This document shows, one piece after another, positions 51,201-59,522 of a stretch of DNA of 64,000 nucleotides; the stretch's first letter is position 1, and every line of letters starts with the position of its first letter. The stretch is from NCBI GenBank assembly GCA_947184155.2, contig CAMXCT020001690.1, positions 62,001-126,000 of the forward strand, in the 5' to 3' direction. The position numbers and the translations under genes are program-made. Source of the stretch: Cladocopium goreaui (lineage: Eukaryota; Sar; Dinophyceae; Suessiales; Symbiodiniaceae). The notes beneath the pieces are model-generated. The model was given only the letters and a program-made list of their open reading frames with translations, made no database searches and was not told where the DNA came from.

Positions 51201-52180
51201 TCACCCCCTTCCCACACAATGCTGGATTTGCAGATGGACTTTTTATAATGACCACGGCAACAGATCACAAGAACAACTTGAACCGCTCCGTGCTCAAAAG
51301 GGATTATGTCCGCACCCTGCGTGTAGAAACAATAGCCAATTCAGCAGGAGGAACAGCACAGGTATCAATCGTAACTCAGCCCAGTATTGGATTTTTAAAC
51401 ACCAAATACTACTCCAATGGCTCCCCTACAGAAGATACCGAAGACTGCCTTGGCAGAATCACTGTCGGACTCACCCGGTCCAAATCGTTAACCCTGCTTG
51501 TCTCCCCGCTAGACATGATGGGGCTCATGGGCATGGCGCAGGTGATTGCAACAATTGCATACGGCATCCGGGGCCTCCGGAGAGGAGAAACGACATGGAG
51601 ATGGCCTGACTTCGATCCTGACCCAGTTCAAGAGAATCTAGCACAGCTAAGCCGGTGGTCACTGAATTCGGCACCAACCTGGGAGTTCCCTCCCCTTGCA
51701 ATCGCCAACCAATACTACGATCAGCAAGCCGAAGAAGTGAAGCAAGCGAGGTACCGTCTGATATTGGTGCGCGGGTCGGACCTTCGCTGGCTAAACAGGG
51801 AGCGCCTCCAAGAAGTCAAAGCAGGCTTAGCAACTCAACACAAGTGGCTCCCCGAGCAGAATCTCCCTTTCTCTGAAGTCGTCCTATATGCCTACGCAGC
51901 CGATCGCACACCCTTTCCCACCTATGTGTGCCTGCCCTCAGGACTGTACAAAGCCCGCACCGGGCATGTAGTAGCGCAGACGGGCCCAGAACAGGAGATC
52001 CTGTCCCTGCCTGGTATATACTTCTTTGATGGATGGCGATTACACCCCAAGTTGCCGATCCCAGATCACTTGCCGCGCGCAAAAGAGGCGCCAGTCCAAG
52101 GCACCGCCCTCACTGCACCTGCGCCTGGCACGGAACCCAAACGGTCGCCTGAAGAAGAAGCGAGAGACATCCTGCAGTAG
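48296..52180 (+). CDS. Polyprotein part 4: alpha/beta-hydrolase-like domain fused to SF1 helicase
   Basis: 1,294 residues from ATG 48296; the upstream frame is open without a stop for some distance. N-terminal domain: YIRGHSAGSYAGM has the GxSxG nucleophile elbow (Ser47), HHAEDRLCVW supplies a candidate acid (Asp101), and NYSHW a candidate His (142), so a serine hydrolase fold is likely. After a long linker comes a superfamily 1 helicase: Walker A GLFGAGKSKS (573-582), DEGQ box LLVIDEGQQYG (D698, E699), motif III WTGDSEQTPGG (about 725), motif VI TVGLTRSKS (R1061). The set resembles UPF1/DNA2-type helicases, which unwind nucleic acid using ATP. The frame ends at 52180 through a one-base difference from the copy at 15850, where the protein continues. 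Fragments of this gene recur at 14924-15762 and 55785-57575. Confidence 0.75.
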   Translation: MHGLRLFTKLLVAHPLVGVCLPPEIRPVDLLRLTGYMVGSLYIRGHSAGSYAGMVWETILSEFPDVGGKTVLAAIALPPSLLTAHSLSQLRQIHLIHHAEDRLCVWNPSNHDIKLLRQRGFAITHITGWRAYLGTAQHNYSHWTRVALPEGRPDMAQLEGTPGVLPFEVYSQAPLRLISWCSFELPKTAKKLLRELAEMCELPETTTQALVTHIAVHNSEVKTEQEATQYLASLATVTISSRTKLLNYTTMVQHFLGTLQLPMAVYMLDYYLPMLSPNEGYNETGLTMQSAGPIRQPWQPITFEFLFKGSEFGHWKVKGGQDAFAFRHPSLGKTEVFSLLASDAHHHKVSPIGTGRLVAMVGTAEAPADDGGDLQILFGLVLAITPRTSKSKDELAASRIYRQCNPRYIEVAFLSEPAIEFFAKEQLVALQDWYSASGQRLDPIDATVQGQKSPVPGTFFLHTMWMFGCTKPTREVTAVAQTPPCRYHLGLGIYNVQVAVEGMEGNKRSHFLHLCGQLLRLVLIPCHVEGELHPWTRSTALSFAAELDGHVLGTLCAVTMALLTNRLDLCIQGLFGAGKSKSMAILILALIEIDATDSLKILFICKENSGTRSFADLLLWLDPPSGVFGRIGRLVGDQERNKSSYSHTKFDIHPRERRQMLNKCQLILATGGTIAQDLTMQWSTMGGFMQQLSLLVIDEGQQYGTDREIAVISLLRQQPLVLWTGDSEQTPGGIDRAARNAKRSRQLLLAKKHGLRSDRNYYMPANLADAMIRLLDGSANEGLAALSQILKRGQPTLGQLWTSHLSPQDEEDLRAASTVLPGLRAQFEAAQPNMQRHSRFVDSELLAGTAINFPRSLVRLAWILQHAATLLPMAGDILNSQTAGVSDIHAWGLMLPSSSRVSPVTYHAVVAVRYPDLCRQINGLWELGSFASGGLPDKPPGFQLVLWDTNARINGLVATDLETLVSEVLTPFPHNAGFADGLFIMTTATDHKNNLNRSVLKRDYVRTLRVETIANSAGGTAQVSIVTQPSIGFLNTKYYSNGSPTEDTEDCLGRITVGLTRSKSLTLLVSPLDMMGLMGMAQVIATIAYGIRGLRRGETTWRWPDFDPDPVQENLAQLSRWSLNSAPTWEFPPLAIANQYYDQQAEEVKQARYRLILVRGSDLRWLNRERLQEVKAGLATQHKWLPEQNLPFSEVVLYAYAADRTPFPTYVCLPSGLYKARTGHVVAQTGPEQEILSLPGIYFFDGWRLHPKLPIPDHLPRAKEAPVQGTALTAPAPGTEPKRSPEEEARDILQ

Positions 52181-52181
52181 C

Positions 52182-54036
52182 TGCCAAGAATCAGCCCGAA
52201 GATGGGCCAAACACAAGAAGAGCAGCTGTCCGCGCATGCAAGTACTTAAGAGCCATGGTCAACCAATATGAGACCACCATCCAAGCCGTGCATATAGCCG
52301 CCCGCACCCATACGCAAAAAAGCAAGGGCACGGTAGGACCAGCAGTTGACTATCGCCCGCAAGGAGAAGCCCTCCCAGTTATCTCCGCCGACCTGACCTC
52401 CGAATTACTGCATTGTTTGTCCACGCTCCCAGACCCATGGCCCCTGGCCAAGATCACCATAGACATGGAGAAACCGAGCCAGTGGGTCTCAAAGTTGTGC
52501 AGACTTTACTTTGCTGATGAGTATGCCAAGCGAACAGTTGGACTGCCCTCACGTAGGCATGTCCCGGACATTGCGGGTGCACTTCGAGCAGTCCAAGCCA
52601 TCCTCCCCAAACTCGAAGTCAAAATGATTGAATTTTTAGCTGAGTGGATGGTCACTCTTCTAATGCCAGCCTCGCACGTATTGGAAGTGAGGGCACCTCA
52701 CCTTTCCTTTATGATGCTCAAGGAATACTGGTTTAGAGAGCTGTACCTAGGCCTGAAAGTCACAGCATCCTTCGACCGCTCCGAATCATACACCAGAGTG
52801 ATCGATGGTCAGGTAAGATGTATCACGCCTGAAGTTAAGCCGCAGAATTTGCAGGTCATTTGGAATGTGCAGTTTATCACAGTTTTTGTGCCGGCATGGA
52901 TGATCCCGCCCGTCTACCATAGCCTGCGCAGAGAAAGCATCAAAACCGCTAGCTCTGCAAGTCCCATAGGTGTCCAGTCGGTCCGCCCCACCTGGTTTGA
53001 AGACACAACACCCAAGGATACCGCATCCCAACCACCTCACGACCCTCAAAAAGAACAGCCCCAGCCACTACACGGGCTAAAGTTAGTTATCAAAGAAGAG
53101 GTGTTACCGACGAATGACCAACCAGAATTCCCATCGCTCGAACTGTTGGCTGGCAGAGGCCTTTTAGCACCTGACACATGGAAGTGCAAACGTGCGCAAG
53201 TTAGCCTCAAAGCAACTATTGATGTCCCTATGTTAGGTACAATCATAGAGCAAAATGGTGATGGACTCCTGGAAGACTCCCACATGCCCGTGGGATGGCC
53301 ACTCCACATTGATGGTGCTGTCAGACAATGTTGTATTCACCGAGCCGCTAGCCTGCAAGAATTAGATGATATGCTCAAAGAATATGACATGAAAAGGGAT
53401 TCAGTTGAAATCAACCACGACGCGCCTCAATGGTCCCATCATGCAGTGTGGAACCGACGGTATATGGAACCGAAACCAGGATATACACTGGAACAACTAT
53501 GGGCTGACTCCGAGCCTGCCATAAGCAAGAAAACGACCACGTCATATGAAGTGCAAACAAATGACCTCTTGCGTGCAGTAGCGGCCATTCAGCATCTCCC
53601 ATCCCCCATGCCACCCGATAGCCCCTTCCTAAGAGCGTTAGGGACAACAGCTGCTCTCAAAGCCCCACCACAAACTGACACCCTAGCGCAAAGAGCCCTG
53701 GAGGAATGGGAACGCACTTTGTGTGAAAACAAGGCAGTGGCAATCCTCGCAGAGGTACAAGCCGGCCGACCAACTATAATCCACAAAGATGGTGGCGAAA
53801 TGCTCATTGCCATTGTCCTTGACAGGCCACTAGCGGAAGCGAAGGAACTAGTTGATGACCCTGCAGCATTCACTCGCGAAATGACGCGGATCCTGCGCGA
53901 CAAGCAAACCCACCCACTCATCGCCCAAATGATGAGACCAGCGGAGAGCAGTGATCCACCCCCCGCCACTACTGCAGCCAGTGGCGCTAGTAGCAGTGGA
54001 GAACCTCGCACCACCTCACACGTGCAGTTCCAGTAA
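52182..54036 (+). CDS. Polyprotein part 5: C-terminal region, unknown function
   Basis: Open to 54036; the first ATG is at 52255, but the copy at 15763-16392 shows the protein joined in frame to the helicase, so coding begins near 52182. About 615 residues. The N-terminal half is helical (AKRTVGLPSRRHVPDIAGAL, then KMIEFLAEWMVTLLMPASHV); a proline-rich linker lies near residues 240-290. The C-terminal half has LQELDDMLKEYDMKRDSVEI and a Ser/Pro-rich tail. No catalytic motif recognised. It may be a structural or nucleic-acid-binding module that works with the helicase. Confidence 0.6.
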
Positions 54037-54487
54037 GCCACTCGAGGTGACGTAGAGTACCCAAGTTTCCCATTCATGCATTCAGCCTGTAACTTGACCT
54101 AGGTTGAGCGGCGTTGTCACCATGGGGTACTCATGGTTGATTACTGCCCGCTGCGACTACCTTTGCTGTCAACATGCCGGAGCCAGTATGGGACGGGAGG
54201 CGGTGGGGGGCGGTTATAATAATCCTTTTCAGGGTTTTTGAGTTGTTTTGTTCGTGTTGTTCTACCTTAATTGTTGCATGGTAGGGTAGTGCGATGTCAA
54301 AGTACATCTAGCCATGGTGCCCGTCGCCGTTTGACCTTCGCTCAACCAACTTTTCGACCGGCCAAATGATCTCCACCGCACCTCCACATGCCCTTTCTCG
54401 ACCAAGGTTGCAACACGGTGAGTGTCAGTTGAATGCCCTGAGGCTTTACGTCTACCTACAGACCAGTAGACAACTTAGTTCTCTGGA
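54037..54487. other. Intergenic
   Basis: No ORF; a G-rich stretch GGGAGGCGGTGGGGGGCGG lies near 54195. Confidence 0.35.
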
Positions 54488-54889
54488 ATGGAGCGACCGA
54501 CTCCTATCAAAGACGCCGCTGTCCATCGTCTTGCAAAGTCCATTACTCAACTGACCCTCTGCCAGGTCACTACCAGTGAAGTCGATGATGCCACCAAACT
54601 TCTAGAGAAGGCCCGACAGAAGCTTCAAGGCATTCAAAACATCCCATCCCAGAGGGTTATTGACCTTGAGGCGACCATACGCCAACTCCGTCAGATTGGC
54701 TGTATCCTGGGTAGCTGTACCATATCTGCCAGTTACGAAGTAACCCAGGCGCAGAAAGCCTTACTACAGCTTCACCATACAGCCAGGGGAGCTAGCACCT
54801 CGTCTGAAGAAGTCAATGCACAGATATCACCACGCACTGATGACGAGTACAATCTCCCATACCATGAAGACGAGTTGCAAGAGCACTAG
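54488..54889 (+). CDS. Small helical protein, hypothetical
   Basis: ATG at 54488, stop at 54889, 133 residues. Largely helical with coiled-coil character: EVDDATKLLEKARQKLQGIQ, then IDLEATIRQLRQIG and VTQAQKALLQLHHTAR. The tail is acidic (DDEYNLPYHEDELQEH). No enzyme motif. It is the last ORF of the plus-strand series, about 450 bp after the polyprotein. It is similar in size and style to the proteins at 42335-42748 and 12515-13041, but not visibly homologous. Possibly an accessory protein of the same element. Confidence 0.45.
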   Translation: MERPTPIKDAAVHRLAKSITQLTLCQVTTSEVDDATKLLEKARQKLQGIQNIPSQRVIDLEATIRQLRQIGCILGSCTISASYEVTQAQKALLQLHHTARGASTSSEEVNAQISPRTDDEYNLPYHEDELQEH

Positions 54890-55543
54890 CACAGAGGTGC
54901 CTACCGCACCCGCATGTGTGATGCAGTATGATGATTGGAAAAGCAGTTCTGAGCGGACTCTGAGTGTGCCCTGAGTGCCGTAGCCTCGAGGTCATTTTCA
55001 CCTTAGATCATGTTTCACTCTCCTGTTTCACTGCGGTAGTTTTTCTCACCACTTTGTTGCGACCCGGCTTTGTCGGTGTTTGCTTCAAAGTGTCAGGGTG
55101 AATGTCATGCCGTGATGGCTGCTCTTTGTGATCTCGGGGATCCTGGCTGGGGGGATCCCTGGTTTCCGCATTGAGCTTTGTTGCTTCCTACACCCTGCGG
55201 TGGCCCATGGTGGTTTGGTGGTTTTTCTTGTTGTTGTGTTGTTTTATGGGCCTGCCAATCTGACACAAAAGTTGTCATCTGCATGCGCCGAGATGATACT
55301 AAGCTATCACCTCTTGCCTCAACAGATCTTTTTCACCCATAACTGGAACCTGTCACTTCACTGCTTTGTGGTTGTGTGGTTTTTTGTTTTTTGTGTGGTT
55401 GTTTTTTGTTTGGTTTTGTTTTTGGTGTTGTTTTTGCTTTTGTTTCTTTGTGTTTCGGTTCTTGTCCTCTGATGAACGTGACAAGGGAATAGGACTATGT
55501 ATCGGTCCTCTACCAGTTTACTTTTGCGGCCACTACAGCTTCG
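54890..55543. other. No gene; GT-rich low-complexity tract
   Basis: A T/G-rich stretch runs about 55365-55462 (GTTTTTTGTGTGGTTG type). No ORF is supported elsewhere; frames through the tract give Phe/Val/Cys strings that are not credible proteins. Confidence 0.4.
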
Positions 55544-55705
55544 GCCCCTGCGTGAATTAATTATTTTTTTGTGGCCGGCGCCATTGTCTTTCGACTGGTC
55601 ACCACACTTGAGGCTTACCTGCGGACCAGCGGGGAATCGAACCACCACCGGTAGACGCCCTACCAACTACTCCACAGGGACGCCTGCCCCTGCGTGAATT
55701 AATTA
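55544..55705 (-). mobile_element. tRNA-derived SINE with 20 bp target duplication
   Basis: Body 55564-55685 on the minus strand. Near its 5' end TGGAGTAGTTGG fits the A box and downstream GGTTCGATTCC is a perfect RNA polymerase III B box. It ends in A-rich sequence (run of T at 55564-55569 on the plus strand). Perfect 20 bp direct repeats GCCCCTGCGTGAATTAATTA flank it at 55544-55563 and 55686-55705. Only about 122 bp long, it is a compact retroposon moved by another element's reverse transcriptase. Confidence 0.75.
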
Positions 55706-55784
55706 ATTAATCTCATATGCAACATGCTTGAAAACATGTTGAACGACCTGGCGGAAGCCATACGGCGTTGGACGGAAAAAAAAA
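55706..55784 (+). other. Short segment ending in poly(A) at the helicase-fragment edge
   Basis: CAACATG and CATGTTG form a small hairpin near 55721-55742. The segment ends with about ten A (about 55775-55784), and the reverse-oriented helicase match starts right after. It may be the 3' end of a retroposon that cut the helicase fragment. Confidence 0.4.
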
Positions 55785-56149
55785 CATCCGAACATCCACT
55801 GTGTGTAGGAAGAAGGTCCCTGGGACCGGGCCTTTCTGCCCCTGAACGGTCGCATCGATGGGATCCAGGCGCTGGCCGGAAGCAACATACCAGTCTTGAA
55901 GGGCTACGAGCTGTTCTTTTGCAAAAAATTCAATGGCAGGTCCTGAGAGAAAGGCTACTTGGATGAATCTGGGGTTGCACTGTCTGTGTATGCGGGAGGC
56001 AGGCAGCTCATCCTTGCTTTTGGATGTGCGTGGCGTGATGGCTAGGACCAACCCAAAAAGGATTTGAAGGTCTCCTCCGTCATCGGCTGGAGCCTCTGCG
56101 GTGCCTACCATTGCGACAAGCCTACCCGTGCCGATGGGGCTAACTTTGT
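55785..56149 (-). pseudogene. Inverted helicase-polyprotein fragment, right part
   Basis: The minus strand matches about 49330-49695 of the full copy (VSPIGTGRLVAMVGTAEAPA, then PVPGTFFLHT). It encodes the linker between the hydrolase and helicase domains. Interrupted on one side by the poly(A) segment and on the other by the retroposon at 56150-56591. Confidence 0.75.
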
Positions 56150-56591
56150 GATGGTGTGCATCACCGGCTTTTTTTTTCCTCGAGTGTGGCCGATGTCGCG
56201 CTAATGGCTCGGTCCTTACATGAGAGTAAGCAGCAAAAACTTCTGTACAAGGACGCAAAGTCCTTGAAATCAGCAAATCGATTGAAGCAAAACAAAGAAA
56301 CAACAACCACACAGAAAGCGACGACCCGCAAATCCCCCAGCCAAACTTGCGTTTCGCCAGCGGAAAAAGCGAAGCAAAAAGCAGGAAAACACCAACACAA
56401 AAACGGGGCCAGAGCCCAAACGAAAACACCCACAGAATCGATTTGCACTTGGAAGCAGTGGAAAATCCACTGCATGCCTGTCAAAAGCATGCAAACAAAC
56501 GAATTATGTGTCGCAGCTGCTCAGGCAGACATAAAGACTCAGCTCGGAGGTTAACCCTAGCATGAGCCTAGCTGTAGATGGTGTGCATCAC
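56150..56591 (-). mobile_element. Retroposon insertion with 15 bp target duplication
   Basis: GATGGTGTGCATCAC occurs at 56150-56164 and 56577-56591 and corresponds to a single site near 49323-49337 of the intact helicase gene. The insert (about 410 bp) ends, on the minus strand, in nine A (T run 56169-56177). No box A/B motifs or known domain were recognised. A minus-strand frame of about 109 residues is Cys/Phe-rich and not credible as a gene. It could be a processed RNA copy or a SINE family different from that at 55564. Confidence 0.65.
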
Positions 56592-57575
56592 TGGCTAGGA
56601 GGCTGAAGACTTCAGTTTTGCCAAGGCTTGGATGTCGGAACGCAAATGCATCTTGTCCGCCTTTGACTTTCCAGTGTCCAAATTCGCTGCCTTTGAAGAG
56701 GAATTCAAACGTAATGGGTTGCCATGGTTGACGGATAGGTCCTGCACTTTGCATTGTTAACCCTGTTTCATTATAGCCTTCATTGGGGCTGAGCATGGGC
56801 AAATAGTAGTCTAACATGTAGACAGCCATGGGCAATTGCAAGGTGCCAAGGAAATGTTGAACCATGGTGGTATAGTTGAGCAATTTGGTCCGTGACGAGA
56901 TGGTGACAGTTGCCAACGAGGCTAAGTATTGCGTTGCCTCTTGCTCCGTTTTTACCTCTGAGTTGTGAACAGCAATGTGGGTGACAAGTGCCTGTGTTGT
57001 GGTCTCAGGTATCTCGCACATTTCAGCTAATTCGCGCAGGAGTTTTTTTGCTGTTTTTGGGAGCTCGAAGCTGCACCATGAGATCAGGCGGAGGGGAGCC
57101 TGCGAGTAGACCTCAAAGGGGAGCACTCCTGGGGTACCTTCTAACTGCGCCATGTCTGGTCGTCCCTCGGGGAGGGCAACTCGTGTCCAGTGCGAGTAGC
57201 TGTGTTGTGCAGTGCCTAGGTATGCTCTCCATCCTGTGATGTGCGTGATTGCAAAGCCCCGTTGCCTGAGCAGTTTAATGTCATGGTTCGACGGGTTCCA
57301 TACGCAAAGTCTGTCATCTGCATGGTGAATGAGGTGGATCTGTTGAGATAGGCTGTGTGCCGTCAGCAGCGATGGTGGCAGAGCAATGGCTGCTAGTACG
57401 GTTTTGCCTTCAACATCTGGGAATTCCGAGAGGATGGTCTCCCATACCATTCCTGCATACGAGCCAGCGCTGTGTCCTCGAATGAAGAGAGAGCCTACCA
57501 TGTATCCTGTTAATCTCAGAAAATCTACTGGGCGGATTTCAGGGGGCAGGCATACTCCGACCAGTGCAGAAGGTA
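56592..57575 (-). pseudogene. Inverted helicase-polyprotein fragment, hydrolase domain
   Basis: The minus-strand frame from 57588 reads GVCLPPEIRPVDFLRLTGYM, then FIRGHSAGSYAGMVW and HHADDRLCVWNPSN, the same alpha/beta-hydrolase-like domain as at 48338-49330. It differs by scattered substitutions and a two-codon deletion in SLSQ-QIHLIHH. The frame is interrupted at its end by the retroposon at 56150-56591. The match fades near 57570. Confidence 0.75.
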
Positions 57576-57660
57576 CCGCAACCTTCAAAACCCTTGGGTC
57601 AGCGTCCAGGACGTCGTCCTTAACTCACTAACCGTCCACGCTACCAAGTCAACCACTCCC
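57575..57660 (-). repeat. Possible tRNA-like (Ser/Leu type) remnant
   Basis: The minus strand reads GGTTAGTGAGTTAAGGACG, like a Ser/Leu tRNA D-arm, followed about 40 bases on by GAAGG...CCTTC around a short loop, like a T-arm. The acceptor stem does not pair. At best this is a decayed tRNA or tRNA-derived SINE head. Confidence 0.25.
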
Positions 57661-58420
57661 AGAGCTCAGCCACTTTTACCAAACACACAAGCACAGAGAT
57701 GTCTGCTCATGTCGCTATGGTTCTTGTTGGTGTGTCACGCCTTGACACAAAATGATGCGGAGTCGCCAGTCAGCATCTTTCTGCTAACTTTCACAAAAGC
57801 GATCAAAAACACATGTCCTCACAAAAAGTCTTTACATCAAGACATGGTTTGTTTGTTTAAATAAGTTTGAGTGTTTGAAAAACGTTGAAACATTTCAAGC
57901 ACCAAAACATGATTCATGATGTCTCCCTCAGATCTGTTAGCAACTCCAGTTCTGAATGCCTTTCAGAACGTTGCTCTCGCTATCATCATTGAGAGACAAA
58001 ACACACTACTCTTCTCCAATCAATGTCAAACAAAGTTGCTTCTTCCGAAGTCACAAAAATGAATTCTACGATCTTCTCACGATTCCTTCGTGCACTTCTG
58101 CGATGATTCTGTCGACAAAACTAAAGCAAAGTATATGGAAAATGGTTTGATTTTCCATGTCACTATACAAATTCAAATCCTCACGATGTTCTCCGTGCAA
58201 CCGACGTACTCAAAGAAGACGAAAAGTATATCGTTGTTGGGTTTCGTCATCTCCAATAAAACGTGCAAAACATGAAACGTGTAAATACGATGTCAACCAT
58301 CACGGTTGAGCTCATCATCAAGATGAAAACCCAAATTCACTTCTTCCAATGCAGAAAAGACCAATGGAATCATCTCACCACAGATGTCAGACATCTTCTC
58401 ACAGATGTCATATTTTCACA
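57661..58420 (-). repeat. Presumed 3' LTR of copia C (left end not fixed)
   Basis: On the minus strand the polypurine tract is followed directly by TGTGAAAATATGACATC, a plausible LTR start. No second LTR is in the window to confirm it or set the far end. No ORF is supported here. Confidence 0.4.
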
Positions 58421-58429
58421 CCCCCTTTT
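58421..58429 (-). promoter_or_regulatory. Polypurine tract of copia C
   Basis: AAAAGGGGG on the minus strand, the same pattern as AAGAGGGGG before the 3' LTR of element B. Confidence 0.55.
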
Positions 58430-58596
58430 GAGATGAACTCCATTCCATAGGTATACGCTGTAACCCATCCAGACTTCAGCACGTGTCGCTAAAGCTTAAC
58501 AGGTCCATACATATGATACGAATTGTCCCGTTGTCCACTATCCAATGAACAACCAGCTCATAGTCTTTCCTCGCCTTCGCACCAATGAAGATATTC

Positions 58597-59178
58597 TCAA
58601 TCACCCAACTGCCTCTGCACTGAAGTTCCAGTGAAGCAACCCTTTGGCTTTCCAACCTTTCCAGAGTCCTCCACAACCTTGCATGCGCAGAGAAAAGAAT
58701 ACCAATCCTTTGCAATTGGACTTGTATTCTTGTTTCCCAGGTGATTCATACTCCATTTGCAATATCCTGCCATCTCTTCATCGACATATACCTCTCGGTA
58801 TGTCTTGCCTTCGTTGGCACACTTCCCAAACGCAAACTTCGTTCTGCTCCAATCTCGAAAACTCATTCCTTCAGGCACCAAATCAGCAGTAAGCTGATCA
58901 AGGACCTTGTCGGCAATCCCAGGAAAGATTGGGATAGGCATGACAGGCAACTGTGCATTCAAAGGTTCAGCTGCCGAAGAAATCACATCGAATTCATCAT
59001 CATCCAGAGCCTCACGAAGTCGCTTGCTTCCGTCTGTCATTGCTCCTTGACTCTCCAAAGGAGTCAAAACACTGGATCCGGCTGCATAGCCTGACCCTGA
59101 ATTTCCACTGTTCCACTTCTTCTGAAGAAGAGCAAGCAAAGCCTTCTCATCCTCATCTGTCCATCCAGACTTGGCCAT
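58597..59178 (-). CDS. Third ORF of copia C, 193 aa, unknown function
   Basis: ATG at 59178 in CCATGG context, stop at 58597. It lacks most of the Pro-rich N-terminal half of the A/B protein; the start is MAKSGWTDEDEKALLALLQK. The C-terminal block matches A/B by eye: WSRTKFAFGKCANEGKTYRE against WASTKIKLKKWRDKDMSYHE, and MAGYCKWSMNHLG against AGQYAKWILAHYT. This version has a clearer F-G-K...G-K-T-Y-R-E-V pattern, like small DUF3820-type GKYKG domains. It lies 344 bp downstream of the pol stop on the same strand, as in A and B. Position and block both conserved, so it is a regular third gene of this copia lineage. Confidence 0.7.
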   Translation of the reverse strand: MAKSGWTDEDEKALLALLQKKWNSGNSGSGYAAGSSVLTPLESQGAMTDGSKRLREALDDDEFDVISSAAEPLNAQLPVMPIPIFPGIADKVLDQLTADLVPEGMSFRDWSRTKFAFGKCANEGKTYREVYVDEEMAGYCKWSMNHLGNKNTSPIAKDWYSFLCACKVVEDSGKVGKPKGCFTGTSVQRQLGD

Positions 59179-59522
59179 GGCTACAAACCAAACCGCGTCC
59201 GGTAGTGAAAAAGCACTAAACTGTGGCTAAACTCTTAGGAGCAATCAACCTAGAACGTGAAACGAAGTGTCGAACCGCCATCACAAGTGTGATAGGATCA
59301 GTGACCTTTCAGATTGTTCTGCACTGCGCACACACACTGCATCTTACAGCATCGCGCAACAAAACTCTGCACAAGATGAAACATCGTGAAAACTCCTGTT
59401 TGTCTTTGGCAACGTTTGTTTGAAAACAACGTGCAAACAGAAAATGAAACGAAATGAAACGAAACGTGGATCCAACTTCTGTCTCTCTCTCTCTGTCACA
59501 GGGCCCCCTTTCAAACGTAAAC
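59179..59522 (-). other. Inter-ORF region of copia C
   Basis: No ORF supported. It is shorter than the 713-715 bp region of A/B and lacks the CAGTTGATGT repeats. Confidence 0.4.

Noticed and set aside
55365-55480. Plus-strand frames rich in Phe, Val and Cys that look like membrane proteins
   Set aside because: They arise from a T/G-rich low-complexity tract; no start context or homologous pattern.
56560-56580. Possible spliced-leader relic (GGCTCA) at the 5' end of the retroposon at 56150-56591
   Set aside because: Six matching bases are too few to support retroposition from a trans-spliced mRNA.
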